From Scytonematopsis contorta HA4267-MV1 (lineage in GTDB: Bacteria > Cyanobacteriota > Cyanobacteriia > Cyanobacteriales > Nostocaceae), in contig JAHHIC010000088.1 in the NCBI GenBank assembly GCA_019359035.1, positions 1 through 64,000 of the forward strand: a stretch of 64,000 bases of DNA. The letters are read 5' to 3'. The notes beneath the pieces are model-generated. The model ran no database searches. It worked only from the letters and a program-made list of their open reading frames with translations, and had not been told where the DNA came from. Position 1 is the stretch's first letter; every line of letters starts with the position of its first letter. Below are positions 8,451 through 18,793 of this stretch, piece after piece. A program made the position numbers and the translations under genes.

Positions 8451-11045
8451 GTGGATTCCCGATACAACAGTGCAGAAATTGAGGAAAAATGGCAGAAAAG
8501 ATGGGCAGAGCAAGGGTTAGACAAGACACCAGCAGAGGCTAAATTGCCCAAATTCTATGCTCTGTCGATGTTCCCTTATCCATCTGGTAGCCTACATATG
8601 GGGCATGTCCGTAATTATACTATAACGGATGTGATTGCCCGCCTCAAGCGTATGCAAGGGTATCGGGTGCTGCATCCTATGGGTTGGGATGCTTTTGGTT
8701 TACCTGCTGAAAATGCTGCTATTGACCGAGGCGTTCCACCAGCAGAATGGACTTACCAAAATATCGACCAAATGCGTTTGCAATTGCAGCGTTTGGGTTT
8801 GTCGATTGACTGGGATAAGGAAGTTGCTACTTGTTCACCTGCTTATTACAAGTGGACACAGTGGATATTTTTGCAATTTTTTCAGGCTGGTTTAGCGTAT
8901 CAAAAAGAATCGGCTGTAAATTGGGACCCTATCGACCAAACAGTACTTGCTAATGAACAGGTGGATAATGAGGGACGTTCTTGGCGTAGTGGTGCTGTTG
9001 TTGAACGTAAATTATTACGGCAGTGGTTCTTTAAAATTACTGACTACGCAGAAGAGTTGTTAAACGACTTGGATAAATTGCCTGGTTGGCCAGAGAGGGT
9101 CAAATTAATGCAGGCAAACTGGATTGGCAAATCAACAGGTGCTTACTTGGAATTCCCTATTGTTGGGCAAGATGCTCTTGATGAGAAAATTGCTGTTTAC
9201 ACTACACGTCCTGATACTGTTTTTGGTGTGAGCTATGTGGTGTTGGCACCCGAACATCCTTTGACAGCTAAGGTTACAACCCCTGAACAAAAAGCTGCGG
9301 TTGAAGCTTTTGTATCGGAAGTTAGCAATCAAAGTGAGATGGAACGCACGGCTGAAGATAAACCGAAGCGAGGTATTCCTACTGGTGCTAAGGCGATTAA
9401 TCCTTTTAATGGGGAAGAAGTACCTATTTGGATTGCCGATTATGTATTGTACGAGTATGGTACTGGGGCTGTAATGGGAGTTCCGGCTCATGATGTTAGG
9501 GATTTCAAGTTTGCTAAGAACTACAACTTGCCTATCAAAGTCGTGATTATCAAAGACGCTTCCACCTCACAAGAGTCAATTTCTAAAGAGGCATACACAG
9601 AAGCCGGAATTATGGTTAATTCCGCAACATTTGATGGGATGAATTCCATTGATGCTAAACAAGCGATTGTAGAACATGCCCAAAAAGAAGGTTATGGCAA
9701 AGCGCGGGTACAGTATCGCTTGCGGGATTGGTTAATTTCTCGACAACGGTATTGGGGAGCACCAATTCCCGTAATTCATTGTCCTAATTGTGGCGCAGTA
9801 CCTGTTCCTGACCAAGATTTACCTGTGTTATTGCCAGATAATGTGGAATTTTCTGGAAGAGGTCCTTCACCTTTAGCGAAGTTAGAAGACTGGGTTAATG
9901 TCCCTTGTCCAAGCTGCGGTACACCTGCAAAACGGGAAACCGACACTATGGACACATTTATTGATTCCTCCTGGTATTTCTTACGCTATCCCGATGCCAA
10001 AAACGAACAACAAGTTTTTGACCCAAGTAAAACTAACGACTGGATGCCTGTAGACCAGTATGTTGGTGGTATCGAACACGCTATTTTGCACTTATTGTAT
10101 TCCCGTTTCTTCACCAAAGTTTTGCGCTCCTTAAATTTGTTGAGCTTCGATGAACCTTTCCAACGCTTGTTAACCCAAGGGATGGTACAGGGTTTAACTT
10201 ACAAAAACCCCACAACCGGAAAGTATATTCCCTCATCACAGGTAAATTCGACAAATCCCGTAGACCCAGAAACAGGGGATAAATTGGAAGTCTTTTTTGA
10301 AAAGATGTCCAAATCAAAATACAATGGTGTAGACCCAGAAGAAGTTTTAGCCAAGTACGGTGCTGACACAGCGCGGATGTTCATTTTGTTTAAAGCACCA
10401 CCCGAAAAAGACTTGGAATGGGAAGATGCTGACGTTGAAGGACAATTTCGTTTCTTAAACCGGGTATGGAGAGTCGTCAGTGAATATGTCAATAGCCCCA
10501 ACAAAACAAAAAAATCGACTATCGACAAAGCAAAATTGACCAAAAATGAAAAAGACTTGTTGCGGTCAATCAACATCGCAATTAAAGAAGTTACAGAAGA
10601 CTTAGAAGGTGACTATCAATTTAACACCGCAATTTCCGAGTTGATGAAATTAAGTAACGCTCTGAGTGACGCTCCCTTAAAAGACTCACCAGTATATAGA
10701 GAAGGTATCAATACCTTGGTGAAATTACTTGCACCTTTCGCTCCCCACATAGCTGATGAATTATGGCAACAATTAGACCACAATCAATCAGACCATAATC
10801 AATCAATCCACACCCAATCCTGGCCTAGTTATGACGCTGATGCTTTAGTTGCTGATGAATTTAATTTAGTAATTCAAATTATGGGCAAAACCCGTGGTGC
10901 TATTCCAGTACCTTCAAACTCTGATAAAGCAGCCTTAGAAAAATTTGCTCGCGATTCAGAAATTGCTCAGCGTCATCTCGAAGGCAAAGAAATTAAAAAG
11001 GTAATTGTGGTACCCGGAAAACTAGTGAATTTTGTTATTGGGTAA
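8451..11045 (+). CDS. leuS: Leucyl-tRNA synthetase
   Basis: 864 residues, full length for bacterial LeuRS, which charges tRNA-Leu with leucine. The HIGH motif is HMGH (residues 49-52) and KMSKS is at 618-622. The editing (CP1) domain lies between, with a zinc-type [10 protein letters not shown] insert and a second CPSCGTP motif. The start is the GTG at 8451: AGGAG at 8438-8442 sits 8 nt upstream, and the next residues ([14 protein letters not shown]) match the usual N-terminus. The ATG at 8445 lies only 2 nt from AGGAG, and the ATG at 8403 would add a non-homologous extension. Confidence 0.97.
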   Translation: MDSRYNSAEIEEKWQKRWAEQGLDKTPAEAKLPKFYALSMFPYPSGSLHMGHVRNYTITDVIARLKRMQGYRVLHPMGWDAFGLPAENAAIDRGVPPAEWTYQNIDQMRLQLQRLGLSIDWDKEVATCSPAYYKWTQWIFLQFFQAGLAYQKESAVNWDPIDQTVLANEQVDNEGRSWRSGAVVERKLLRQWFFKITDYAEELLNDLDKLPGWPERVKLMQANWIGKSTGAYLEFPIVGQDALDEKIAVYTTRPDTVFGVSYVVLAPEHPLTAKVTTPEQKAAVEAFVSEVSNQSEMERTAEDKPKRGIPTGAKAINPFNGEEVPIWIADYVLYEYGTGAVMGVPAHDVRDFKFAKNYNLPIKVVIIKDASTSQESISKEAYTEAGIMVNSATFDGMNSIDAKQAIVEHAQKEGYGKARVQYRLRDWLISRQRYWGAPIPVIHCPNCGAVPVPDQDLPVLLPDNVEFSGRGPSPLAKLEDWVNVPCPSCGTPAKRETDTMDTFIDSSWYFLRYPDAKNEQQVFDPSKTNDWMPVDQYVGGIEHAILHLLYSRFFTKVLRSLNLLSFDEPFQRLLTQGMVQGLTYKNPTTGKYIPSSQVNSTNPVDPETGDKLEVFFEKMSKSKYNGVDPEEVLAKYGADTARMFILFKAPPEKDLEWEDADVEGQFRFLNRVWRVVSEYVNSPNKTKKSTIDKAKLTKNEKDLLRSINIAIKEVTEDLEGDYQFNTAISELMKLSNALSDAPLKDSPVYREGINTLVKLLAPFAPHIADELWQQLDHNQSDHNQSIHTQSWPSYDADALVADEFNLVIQIMGKTRGAIPVPSNSDKAALEKFARDSEIAQRHLEGKEIKKVIVVPGKLVNFVIG

Positions 11046-11568
11046 TGTAGCGAACCCACTAACTAATTGTGCTATTTGTCATTTATGTAGGAATTATGAG
11101 TGAATCACAAATCACTCATAAACCTAAGCACTATTGACTAATGACCATTGGTTTATGACGAACACGAAAAAGCGCTTGATTGTTTAGCTCACCCAAGCGC
11201 CTCCCCGTATAAAGTTATACCAATACACTTGTTTTATGCAACATTTGAAACCTGCATAGCCCTTTATTCAAGGGAGTTACGAGGAAATCTTATGGCAAAC
11301 ATTTTGTGAAGTGGTATCACTCCTTGCACTCTCTAAGAATATCTTTTATAGAACTAATTGCGGAGTCTAGTGAGTGACACTTTATCAACTGCCACTTAGT
11401 GTAACAAGATGGTGTTAGGTTATGTGTGTAACACTGGTGAGTAATTATCCAGGCTTTTGGACATTTTACGATACTTTGGCAAAGAAGCAGTGGATACACG
11501 CTTGATAATTTATAAGTTTATAGTGGGAAGTCAAATTTATTATTTAACTGACTATTGATTGAAGGTAT
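11046..11568. other. Intergenic region
   Basis: 523 bp between leuS and the GHMP kinase gene. The only structure I see is a 7-bp stem GCGCTTG (11172-11178)/CAAGCGC (11194-11200) without a T-run, so it is a weak terminator candidate. A 60-codon minus-strand frame at 11317-11499 has no family resemblance and was not called. Confidence 0.5.
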
Positions 11569-12609
11569 ATGATGGAAACTTTTGTTCCAGGACGTCTATG
11601 CTTATTTGGAGAACACACCGATTGGGCTGGGGGATATAGGCGTCAAAACAGCAAGCTCAAAAAAGGCTACAGCCTACTCGTGGGAACAAATCAGGGAATT
11701 TATGCCAACGTGAAATCCCATCCAACTCACTTAATCATTACCACCTCCCACCCACAAACAATTTCTTTGCCAATGGATAAGCTAACTCTGCAGCAAGAAG
11801 CAGAAAAAGGGGGACTTTTCAGTTACGCAGCTGGTGTAGCCTATCAAATCTGTACCCATTTCCATGTTAAAGGATTAGAGATTCACAATTACTTAACCGA
11901 TTTACCAATCCAAAAAGGATTATCCTCAAGTGCAGCAATTTGCGTATTAGTTGCACGAGCATTCAACCAAACATACGATTTAAAAATGACTTTACGTGGG
12001 GAGATGGAATATGCTTACTTGGGGGAAATTACCACTCCATCACGTTGTGGAAGATTAGACCAAGCTTGTGCTTATGGAAATCGACCCACTGCCATGACAT
12101 TCGATGGTGAAAGCGTTGATATTATTGAACTGAGCGTCCCCACAGATTTATTCTTCGTAATTGTGGATTTAGGAGCCAGTAAAAATACTCAAAAAATACT
12201 GAGTAAACTGAACGAGTGTTATCCTTACTCGCATAACGAGGTACAACTCAATGTGCAAAAATACTTGGGTGATATCAGTTATGAAATTACTCAAGCAGCC
12301 GTTGACGCTCTACAAAATGGAGATGCGTACAAGCTTGGTTTCTTGATGAAACAAGCCCAAACAGAATTTGACAGGTACATGATACCCGCTTGTCCAGAAG
12401 AGTTAACAGCACCAGTACTGCACCAAATTTTGAATTATCAACCAATTCAAGCTTATATTAACGGTGGAAAGGGAGTAGGTTCTCAAGGTGATGGTACTGC
12501 ACAATTTGTCGTTAAAGACCAGCAAAGCCAACAAAAAGTGATAGAACTAATTGAGCGGGACTTTCCACAAATGCAATGTTTGAAGCTGACAATATATGCC
12601 AACAAGTAA
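11569..12609 (+). CDS. GHMP-family sugar kinase
   Basis: 346 residues with the GHMP kinase motifs: PGRLCLFGEHTDW near the N-terminus (7-19), the phosphate-binding GLSSSAA loop near 118 and a C-terminal glycine-rich INGGKGVGSQGDG. Together these suggest a kinase acting on the anomeric carbon of a hexose or uronic acid, as galactokinase and glucuronokinase do. The next gene, overlapping by 14 bp, encodes a sugar-1-phosphate nucleotidyltransferase. The pair would therefore turn a free sugar into sugar-1-phosphate and then NDP-sugar. The sugar is unknown. It differs from standard galactokinases, so I give no symbol. Confidence 0.8.
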   Translation: MMETFVPGRLCLFGEHTDWAGGYRRQNSKLKKGYSLLVGTNQGIYANVKSHPTHLIITTSHPQTISLPMDKLTLQQEAEKGGLFSYAAGVAYQICTHFHVKGLEIHNYLTDLPIQKGLSSSAAICVLVARAFNQTYDLKMTLRGEMEYAYLGEITTPSRCGRLDQACAYGNRPTAMTFDGESVDIIELSVPTDLFFVIVDLGASKNTQKILSKLNECYPYSHNEVQLNVQKYLGDISYEITQAAVDALQNGDAYKLGFLMKQAQTEFDRYMIPACPEELTAPVLHQILNYQPIQAYINGGKGVGSQGDGTAQFVVKDQQSQQKVIELIERDFPQMQCLKLTIYANK

Positions 12610-13486
12610 AATTAAAAAAGCAGTAATTCCAGCCGCTGGTTATGGAACACGTTTGTTTCCAGCGAGCAAAGTGGTGAAGAAAGAACTTTTCCCCATAGTT
12701 GATAAAGATGGCAGAACCAAGCCAGTAATTTTGTTAATTATAGAAGAAGCAATTAGCGCAGGAATTGAACAAGTAGCGATTGTAGTACAACCAGAAGACA
12801 AACCAATCTTCAAAAAATTATTTAAAAGACCACCCACCGCAGAACTTTTTGAGAAGTTGACACCAGAGAATCAAAAATTTAGCAAATATTTAGTAGATTT
12901 AGGCGATAAAATCACATTTTTGACGCAAAATAAACAAGACGGCTACGGTCACGCGGTATATTGCGCGAAAGAATGGGTGAATGGTGAACCGTTTTTGTTG
13001 CTGTTAGGTGACCATATTTATACATCCGATATACAAAAGTCCTGCGCTAAGCAAATTTTGGAGATTTACGATTCATTTAATCAAAGTGTTGTCGGTTTGA
13101 ATACAATGCCTGGAGAATTACTGCATAAACTTGGGTGTATTACTGGTGTTTGGCAAAAAGAAAATTCCATTTTGGATATAACACAAGTTGCGGAGAAACC
13201 TAGTATTGATTATGCAAGGCAGCATTTACATGTTGAAGGTATGGGAGATAACGAGTTTTTATGTATCTTTGGATTGTATGCTTTAACATCAAAGATTTTT
13301 GATTTGTTGGAAGAAGATATTCAAAAGAATGTACGTATGAAAGGGGAGTTTCAGTTAACTACTTGCTTAGATAATTTGCGTCAGAAGGAGGGAATGACTG
13401 GTTATGTTGTGCAAGGTAAATGTTTTGATACTGGGATGCCTGATGTTTATTTGCAGACAATGATTGATTTTAGGAACAGGAAATAA
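12596..13486 (+). CDS. GalU-like sugar-1-phosphate nucleotidyltransferase
   Basis: 296 residues of the GalU type, which makes UDP-glucose from UTP and glucose-1-phosphate. The nucleotide loop PAAGYGTRLFPASK (12-25), the lysine-bearing KKELFPIVD, the metal-site LLGDHIY and VAEKPS are all present. It departs from housekeeping GalU after KELFPIVD, where KDGRTKPVI replaces the usual KPxI(Q)Y segment, so its sugar specificity may differ. The start ATG overlaps the kinase gene end (ATATATGCCAACAAGTAA), indicating translational coupling. Most likely it activates the product of the upstream kinase. Confidence 0.8.
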   Translation: MPTSKIKKAVIPAAGYGTRLFPASKVVKKELFPIVDKDGRTKPVILLIIEEAISAGIEQVAIVVQPEDKPIFKKLFKRPPTAELFEKLTPENQKFSKYLVDLGDKITFLTQNKQDGYGHAVYCAKEWVNGEPFLLLLGDHIYTSDIQKSCAKQILEIYDSFNQSVVGLNTMPGELLHKLGCITGVWQKENSILDITQVAEKPSIDYARQHLHVEGMGDNEFLCIFGLYALTSKIFDLLEEDIQKNVRMKGEFQLTTCLDNLRQKEGMTGYVVQGKCFDTGMPDVYLQTMIDFRNRK

Positions 13487-13707
13487 TTATCCCTATCAAT
13501 TTGGATAAATTTTGTTATACAACTTCCCAAATGCATTAGATATATTATGTGTAACTCATCTATTGCATTTGGGTTATTGTTGATTTAGTTGACTTTACTT
13601 AAGTTATATCATATGATTATTATTCAACAAAAATTTAAGACGCTGTTTTAATTATCCCTAAAGCCTTGGCTCAAGTTCGAGAGTTAATCATCCGAATTTT
13701 GAATTCC

Positions 13708-16656
13708 ATGAAAAATCAAGTTAATTCTAAAATCAGTAGTTCATATTCATCTATCCAGCAGATAACAGCACAAGAGCATAATGATTTAGCTTTAAAAGTT
13801 TTGATAAAATCTTCAGATGTAGATGTAGTCCACAGCAACAAGCAAATATCCATTTGGCAAAAGTTTATAAATCTACCCATTAATCGCAAGCAAATTATTG
13901 CGTTAATCGCTTCGGAAGTTATTTCTATTTTGGGAATAGGGCTTATTGGTAGGTATTTAATTACGAGTAATTTGCAGTCATTGTCACTGGAACAAGCGAA
14001 ATCAGAGCTTGGGATAGTTGACATGAATTATAATATCAAAGTTAATCAAATGGGCTTTGGATTTAGGGGACAATCTGACAATAAAACAATTATTGATGGT
14101 GCGAGTCTATCTAATAATGGGGAAGTTTTAAGCCCAAACCTTAAAGCTGAAATAAAACAAATACTAAGCAATGAAATCAAAGCCCGCAAAATAGAATATG
14201 CAACTTTAGTTGGCAAAGATTTAAAAATTATCGTCAATGCGAATAACGACCGTACAGGGGAAGTGTTCAATCCTGATAATTTGGTGAGTGAAGTATTAAA
14301 TTATCCCCGTCAAGTAAAAGCGACTGGAATGGTGAAGTGGTCAGAACTGAAGAGAGAAGCGCCACCTTTACCAGAGAGAGCAAAAAATCAAGATGCACTA
14401 ATACGTTACACCGTGACACCTATCAAAGACCCCAATACACAAACAGTGATTGGTGTTTTGGTATCAGGAGATATTGTTAATGGCAAAGATACAATTATTC
14501 GGGGAACATTAAAAGCAACTAGTGGTGGTTATGGTGCAATTTATTTGCATAAACCATCAGGTGAATTTGCTCTCGTTAGTGCTTTAGAGCAAAATAAATC
14601 GGAGGACGTAATACCAGCCTCCGGGGATATAGCTGCTTCTTCCGAGGGGAAATTATTGTTAGCATCTGTGATGAAGAGTGAAGGCAAACCAGTGAGTGCA
14701 AGATTACAAATTGGTAATCAAATGTATGCTGTGGCAGCTAAGATTGTCCCCAATAAGGTTATTGATACAACAGATGATGATAAGGAAATTACTGTTTTGG
14801 ATGAGCAAGCAGTAGCAATTTTAGTGCGGGGAAATCCAGAAACAGCACTGAATAAATTGTTAGAAAAAAGCTTTTGGATTGAACTGTTAGCTTTGAGTAT
14901 AGCTTTGGGAATTATTTTATTTTGGGCATATATTCTGCGGCAGTCAATTATTCGACCTATTCAGAATTTAAGACAAACAGCCCAAAGATTTGCGAAGGGT
15001 GATACTAGTGCCCGTGCAGAAATATTTGCCATAGATGAAATTGGGCAATTAGGTGCTAGTTTTAACAGCATGGCAGATAGTATTACATCACAAAAAAATA
15101 CGCAAGATAGTCAGTTACAACTGAGACAATTAGTTAATGAAATTACTGCTCGTTGTCGCAATTCTCTAAATACACAATATATTCTCAATTCAGCAGTTAA
15201 TAGTATTTATGAAGCCATCAAAGCTGACCGAGTTTTAGTCTATAGTTTTGACGAAAATTGGCAAGGACAGATAGTTGCGGAAGCTGTGGGTGTGGATTTT
15301 CCTGTTGCTTTAGGGGTAAAAATAGCTGACCCTTGTTTTGAAAAATCTTACGTAGAAAAATACCAAAAGGGTAGAATTTTAGCGTTAGAAGATATTGAAA
15401 AAGCTAATTTGACTGAGTGTCACCTTAACCAATTAAGACCATTGGCTGTTAAAGCCAGCTTAGTTGCACCAATTTTGATTGACAATAAATTATATGGCTT
15501 ACTCATTGCTCATCAATGTTCTGCACCAAGAGTTTGGCAAGATTTAGAGATTAGCTTATTTAAGCAAGTGGCAATTCCCATTGGTTACGCTCTTGAACAA
15601 GCATCAATGTTGGAGCAGATAGAAAAAGCTTCTTCTCAAGTAGAAATCGCTTCCCAAGAAGATTCCGTGTTGAGACAACAAATTCAGCAACTGGTAACTG
15701 ATATAACTGAATTGTCTCAAGGTGATTTGACAGTGCGTTCGGAAATTATTTCTGGAAAAATTGGTACTGTTGCTGAGTTTATAAATAAAACTATCGCTGG
15801 TTTGCAAGGAATTGCCGCAAAAATTCAAGCTGATGCAACTGAAGTAAATACAGCGATTGCCCAAAATTATCAAATAATAAATCAACTTGCTGGAAATAAC
15901 CCTCTGCAAACAATTGCAATCAATCAGACTATTAGACATCTCTCGGAAATGACACTCACTTTGCAAGCTTTAGCGGAGAATAGCGAAAAAATAGTCTCAG
16001 CCACCCATGATACAACCTCTACAGTTAGAGCTAGCAAGAATACTATAGAACTAACAGTGGAAAATATTGATAAGTGGCGTTCAAACATTGAAGAAACAGA
16101 GAAAAAATTCAAGCGTTTAGGAAATTATTCGCAAACTCTTTCTAGCATTGTCGCTAGAATGAACCTAATTGCAATCCAAGGGAACCTGTTAGTGGTCAAT
16201 ACTGGACTGGAAGTCGAAAATTATAATGAAGGAAATGAAGATTTTTCCAGTGTAATTGAAAATTTCAACGAATTAGTAACAGGCTACACTGATACAACTA
16301 GAGAGATTGAAAAACTAGTTGATGATATCCAACAAGAGACGAAAGAAATTGTTCAAGCAATTGATATAGGAAAACTTCAAGCGACGGAAGGTTCTCGTAG
16401 TCTGAAAATTGTTCAAAATAATTTACAAATTATTCTCCAAGTTTCTAGCCAAGTTGATAAATTAGCACAGGCTATTGCCCAAACTACAGGTTATCAGATA
16501 CAAACATCAGAAGAGTTCACATCTTCGCTTCAAGGCATTATGGAAGATTCAAAAGCTACTTATAATTTATTTTCTGAAATTGTTCGAGTACAGGAAAAAA
16601 CTCAACAACTTTCTCAGGAATTACAAGCCTCTGTAGGAAATTTTAAAACTAGTTAA
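13708..16656 (+). CDS. PilJ-like methyl-accepting receptor with phytochrome-type GAF
   Basis: 982 residues. Order: cytoplasmic N-terminus, first membrane segment (about 62-83), extracytoplasmic Cache-like domain, second membrane segment (about 392-413), HAMP (about 414-466), GAF (about 480-635), and a methyl-accepting-type coiled coil to the end. The GAF has DPCF (Cys543) and ECH (Cys571), exactly 28 residues apart, as in DXCF-type cyanobacteriochromes. Similar GAFs also occur in PilJ homologues not shown to bind bilin. The receptor tip is eroded: the usual NLLALNAAIEAARAGE region reads NLLVVNTGLEVENYNEG. No che or pil genes lie nearby. A TTG at 13666 could add 14 residues; the ATG was chosen. 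Confidence 0.8.
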   Translation: MKNQVNSKISSSYSSIQQITAQEHNDLALKVLIKSSDVDVVHSNKQISIWQKFINLPINRKQIIALIASEVISILGIGLIGRYLITSNLQSLSLEQAKSELGIVDMNYNIKVNQMGFGFRGQSDNKTIIDGASLSNNGEVLSPNLKAEIKQILSNEIKARKIEYATLVGKDLKIIVNANNDRTGEVFNPDNLVSEVLNYPRQVKATGMVKWSELKREAPPLPERAKNQDALIRYTVTPIKDPNTQTVIGVLVSGDIVNGKDTIIRGTLKATSGGYGAIYLHKPSGEFALVSALEQNKSEDVIPASGDIAASSEGKLLLASVMKSEGKPVSARLQIGNQMYAVAAKIVPNKVIDTTDDDKEITVLDEQAVAILVRGNPETALNKLLEKSFWIELLALSIALGIILFWAYILRQSIIRPIQNLRQTAQRFAKGDTSARAEIFAIDEIGQLGASFNSMADSITSQKNTQDSQLQLRQLVNEITARCRNSLNTQYILNSAVNSIYEAIKADRVLVYSFDENWQGQIVAEAVGVDFPVALGVKIADPCFEKSYVEKYQKGRILALEDIEKANLTECHLNQLRPLAVKASLVAPILIDNKLYGLLIAHQCSAPRVWQDLEISLFKQVAIPIGYALEQASMLEQIEKASSQVEIASQEDSVLRQQIQQLVTDITELSQGDLTVRSEIISGKIGTVAEFINKTIAGLQGIAAKIQADATEVNTAIAQNYQIINQLAGNNPLQTIAINQTIRHLSEMTLTLQALAENSEKIVSATHDTTSTVRASKNTIELTVENIDKWRSNIEETEKKFKRLGNYSQTLSSIVARMNLIAIQGNLLVVNTGLEVENYNEGNEDFSSVIENFNELVTGYTDTTREIEKLVDDIQQETKEIVQAIDIGKLQATEGSRSLKIVQNNLQIILQVSSQVDKLAQAIAQTTGYQIQTSEEFTSSLQGIMEDSKATYNLFSEIVRVQEKTQQLSQELQASVGNFKTS

Positions 16657-16662
16657 TTAAAC

Positions 16663-16800
16663 CTAGGTGTGGAGATTATAACAATTTCCAGTTTGGTTAA
16701 ATATATCAGCGCAATACGTAGGTTGGGTTGAGGCACGAAACCCAACCTACAAATTCTAGGTGTGGAGATTATAACAATTTCCGGTTTGGTTAAATATACC
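16663..16800. repeat. Direct 45-bp repeats flanking a GTAGGTTGGGTT hairpin
   Basis: A 45-bp sequence beginning CTAGGTGTGGAGATTATAAC occurs at 16663-16707 and again at 16756-16800 with two visible differences. Between them lies a 12-bp stem, GTAGGTTGGGTT (16718-16729) with AACCCAACCTAC (16739-16750), a hairpin type common in cyanobacterial genomes. The layout suggests insertion of the hairpin with target duplication, or a local tandem duplication. Confidence 0.85.
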
Positions 16801-16832
16801 AGACCCACCCCACAAAATTTTTGAAGATTTTT

Positions 16833-17318
16833 TTAGTTGTTTTCCAATCGACAGCGTGCTTGGGTATCCCCTTTATTGGAATTTTGACGTTTTGCAACAA
16901 TTGTTTCTAAACTTGGTCGTCCAGTAATAGCTAAGCGCCAATCAGCCCAAATTCCATAAAGAGCATCAACAATAGTACCAATCACAGGCCATTTCGTTGC
17001 AGCATAAACCCACCCCATCCCCAGGGTTTCGTAAACTCGGCGAAAAACTTCTACATTTTTAATAACTGTACCGTCCCTCAATACAGCATGAATTCGTCCC
17101 ATTGCCGTCTCAAAGTCAATACCACCGTTCGCTTCCGGACTATAATCCGGAGAAGCAATATCTACGAATGCGACTAATCCCCGGCCAGCATCTCTTTTTC
17201 TCAAAAAATTCACTTCTCGTACACACAATGGGCACTCGCCGTCATAAAGCAGCTTAATTTGCCACGAATCTTGAGTAATTTCAACAGCTTGCTGGGACTG
17301 AGTTTCTAAGGAAGACAT
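16833..17318 (-). CDS. DCC family thiol-disulfide oxidoreductase-like protein (DUF393)
   Basis: 161 residues. The diagnostic YDGECPLC motif sits near residue 27, followed by VNFLRKRD and a conserved IDFETAMGRIHAVL-type segment. DCC proteins are predicted thioredoxin-fold oxidoreductases, possibly binding the substrate through CxxC; none has a firmly established role here. The ATG at 17318 was chosen because homology begins soon after. An upstream ATG at 17375 would add 19 residues. It converges with the receptor gene across the repeat block at 16663-16800. Confidence 0.8.
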   Translation of the reverse strand: MSSLETQSQQAVEITQDSWQIKLLYDGECPLCVREVNFLRKRDAGRGLVAFVDIASPDYSPEANGGIDFETAMGRIHAVLRDGTVIKNVEVFRRVYETLGMGWVYAATKWPVIGTIVDALYGIWADWRLAITGRPSLETIVAKRQNSNKGDTQARCRLENN

Positions 17319-17446
17319 GTTAAAATTTTTACTAGAGGTCAACAAATATTTACATATGTAAATAGTTTGACACATAATCGTTAATAATCACAAATTCTCG
17401 ACTGCTTAGTGTTTAGTACCAAAAAATATAAAATAAGTTACCAGGC

Positions 17447-18682
17447 TTATCGGCTAAATATAAGTAAACCAGTTTGCACCAATCCCACAACAAAACCTAA
17501 AATTCCCCCTAAACTCACAATCGCCTGTAACTCATTTTTCACAATCCCCTCAATTGCCGCTTCCAAATCAGCAGGAGAAGTTGATTTAACTCTATCAACA
17601 ATAACTTGGTCAATATTTAAAATAGGAATAGCTTGAGACACAATTTGTTCTAAATCTTTTTCTAAATATTTTTCTAAAATTAAAGCTAACTCTTTACTAA
17701 CAACTTCCAAAGAACCTTGAAGAGCGCTAGAAGAACTTAAGCGATTCATTAATAAAGTAGCAATATTCTCCCAATCCAGAGAATCACTAAAACCTTGCAA
17801 AACATCGCTACCACTAGCCTGCAAATAATGACGAACGCTTTCTCTAGTAGTTTTTCGCAACTGCCGAACTGTCACAATAGGTAAATTTTGTAAAGTTAAA
17901 TTTTGCAGAAATTTCCTAACACGTTCTCGCACTGTCAAATCTCTAATTAATTCTTTAATTCGGGAATTAGTAACTTCTTTTTCGTCCAAACAAAAAGTTC
18001 GTAAGCGAGTTAAAGTATTGCGTAAGCCAAACAAATTAGCTACTACCCAGTAAGTACCGCTTGTCTTTTCTCGGAAACCTTCGTCAATTGTTTGAATCGT
18101 GTTATCCGTCAAAAAATCAATTACAGCCATCCTGATGGTGTCTGGAGGTAAAACCACTTGTAGCAGCCAATCAGCCAACCGAGTAGCTTGCTCATCACTC
18201 AGTTGAAATTCCAGCAAAACCTGGTCAAAAATTTGGTTGATTTGTGACTCCAAAAAATCATCTCGTCGCGCTAAAACTTTTAATAAGCGTGGCAAAGATT
18301 CACCAAGTAAATCGCGCAAAATACCCGCGACAATTTTTGAACTTCTCTGCTCATTGTCTGCTGACTTAATTTGGTCAACAGCCATTTGCAGTAGCCAAAG
18401 AATCGCCCCTTCCACCCGCTCTTTTTGCAGGAGTCGTCGAGCCAGATTTTGGATTTCATCTGGTGTCAACAGCGAATTCATAATGGTATCAGAAATATTC
18501 TTCGCCAACCGTTCCTGATTCCGGGGAATTAAACCAGGTGTAAACGGAAGTTTTCTACTGCCGATGTAAATTGCGCGGTAGGGACGAAACAACATTTTGA
18601 TGGCTACATCATTGGTGAAATAGCCGATAATTCCACCCACTATAGGGGGAGATACATAAAGCCAAAGGTGAGACCAATCCAC
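17447..18682 (-). CDS. DUF445 (UPF0754) membrane protein
   Basis: 411 residues with a membrane segment at the very N-terminus ([20 protein letters not shown]) and another at the C-terminus ([20 protein letters not shown]). A long helical middle separates them. The [16 protein letters not shown] motif followed by [11 protein letters not shown] is the DUF445 signature. The function is unknown. The gene follows menG on the same strand with about 110 bp between. Confidence 0.85.
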   Translation of the reverse strand: MDWSHLWLYVSPPIVGGIIGYFTNDVAIKMLFRPYRAIYIGSRKLPFTPGLIPRNQERLAKNISDTIMNSLLTPDEIQNLARRLLQKERVEGAILWLLQMAVDQIKSADNEQRSSKIVAGILRDLLGESLPRLLKVLARRDDFLESQINQIFDQVLLEFQLSDEQATRLADWLLQVVLPPDTIRMAVIDFLTDNTIQTIDEGFREKTSGTYWVVANLFGLRNTLTRLRTFCLDEKEVTNSRIKELIRDLTVRERVRKFLQNLTLQNLPIVTVRQLRKTTRESVRHYLQASGSDVLQGFSDSLDWENIATLLMNRLSSSSALQGSLEVVSKELALILEKYLEKDLEQIVSQAIPILNIDQVIVDRVKSTSPADLEAAIEGIVKNELQAIVSLGGILGFVVGLVQTGLLIFSR

Positions 18683-18793
18683 GGGATTTTGGATTTTAGA
18701 TTTTGCGTTGCTAATAATAAATTGCTAATAGTTAATCGCTAATAGCTAATAGCTAATTGCGCTACTAAGCATCAGCAATTAGCTGTTAGCCAA
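18683..18793. repeat. GCTAATA-type short repeats
   Basis: A run of imperfect GCTAATA/GCTAATT units (about 18707-18775) fills the gap between menG and the DUF445 gene. It resembles the other heptamer families in the window. Confidence 0.65.

Noticed and set aside
11317-11499. 60-codon minus-strand frame in the leuS/kinase gap
   Set aside because: No family resemblance and composition like non-coding sequence.
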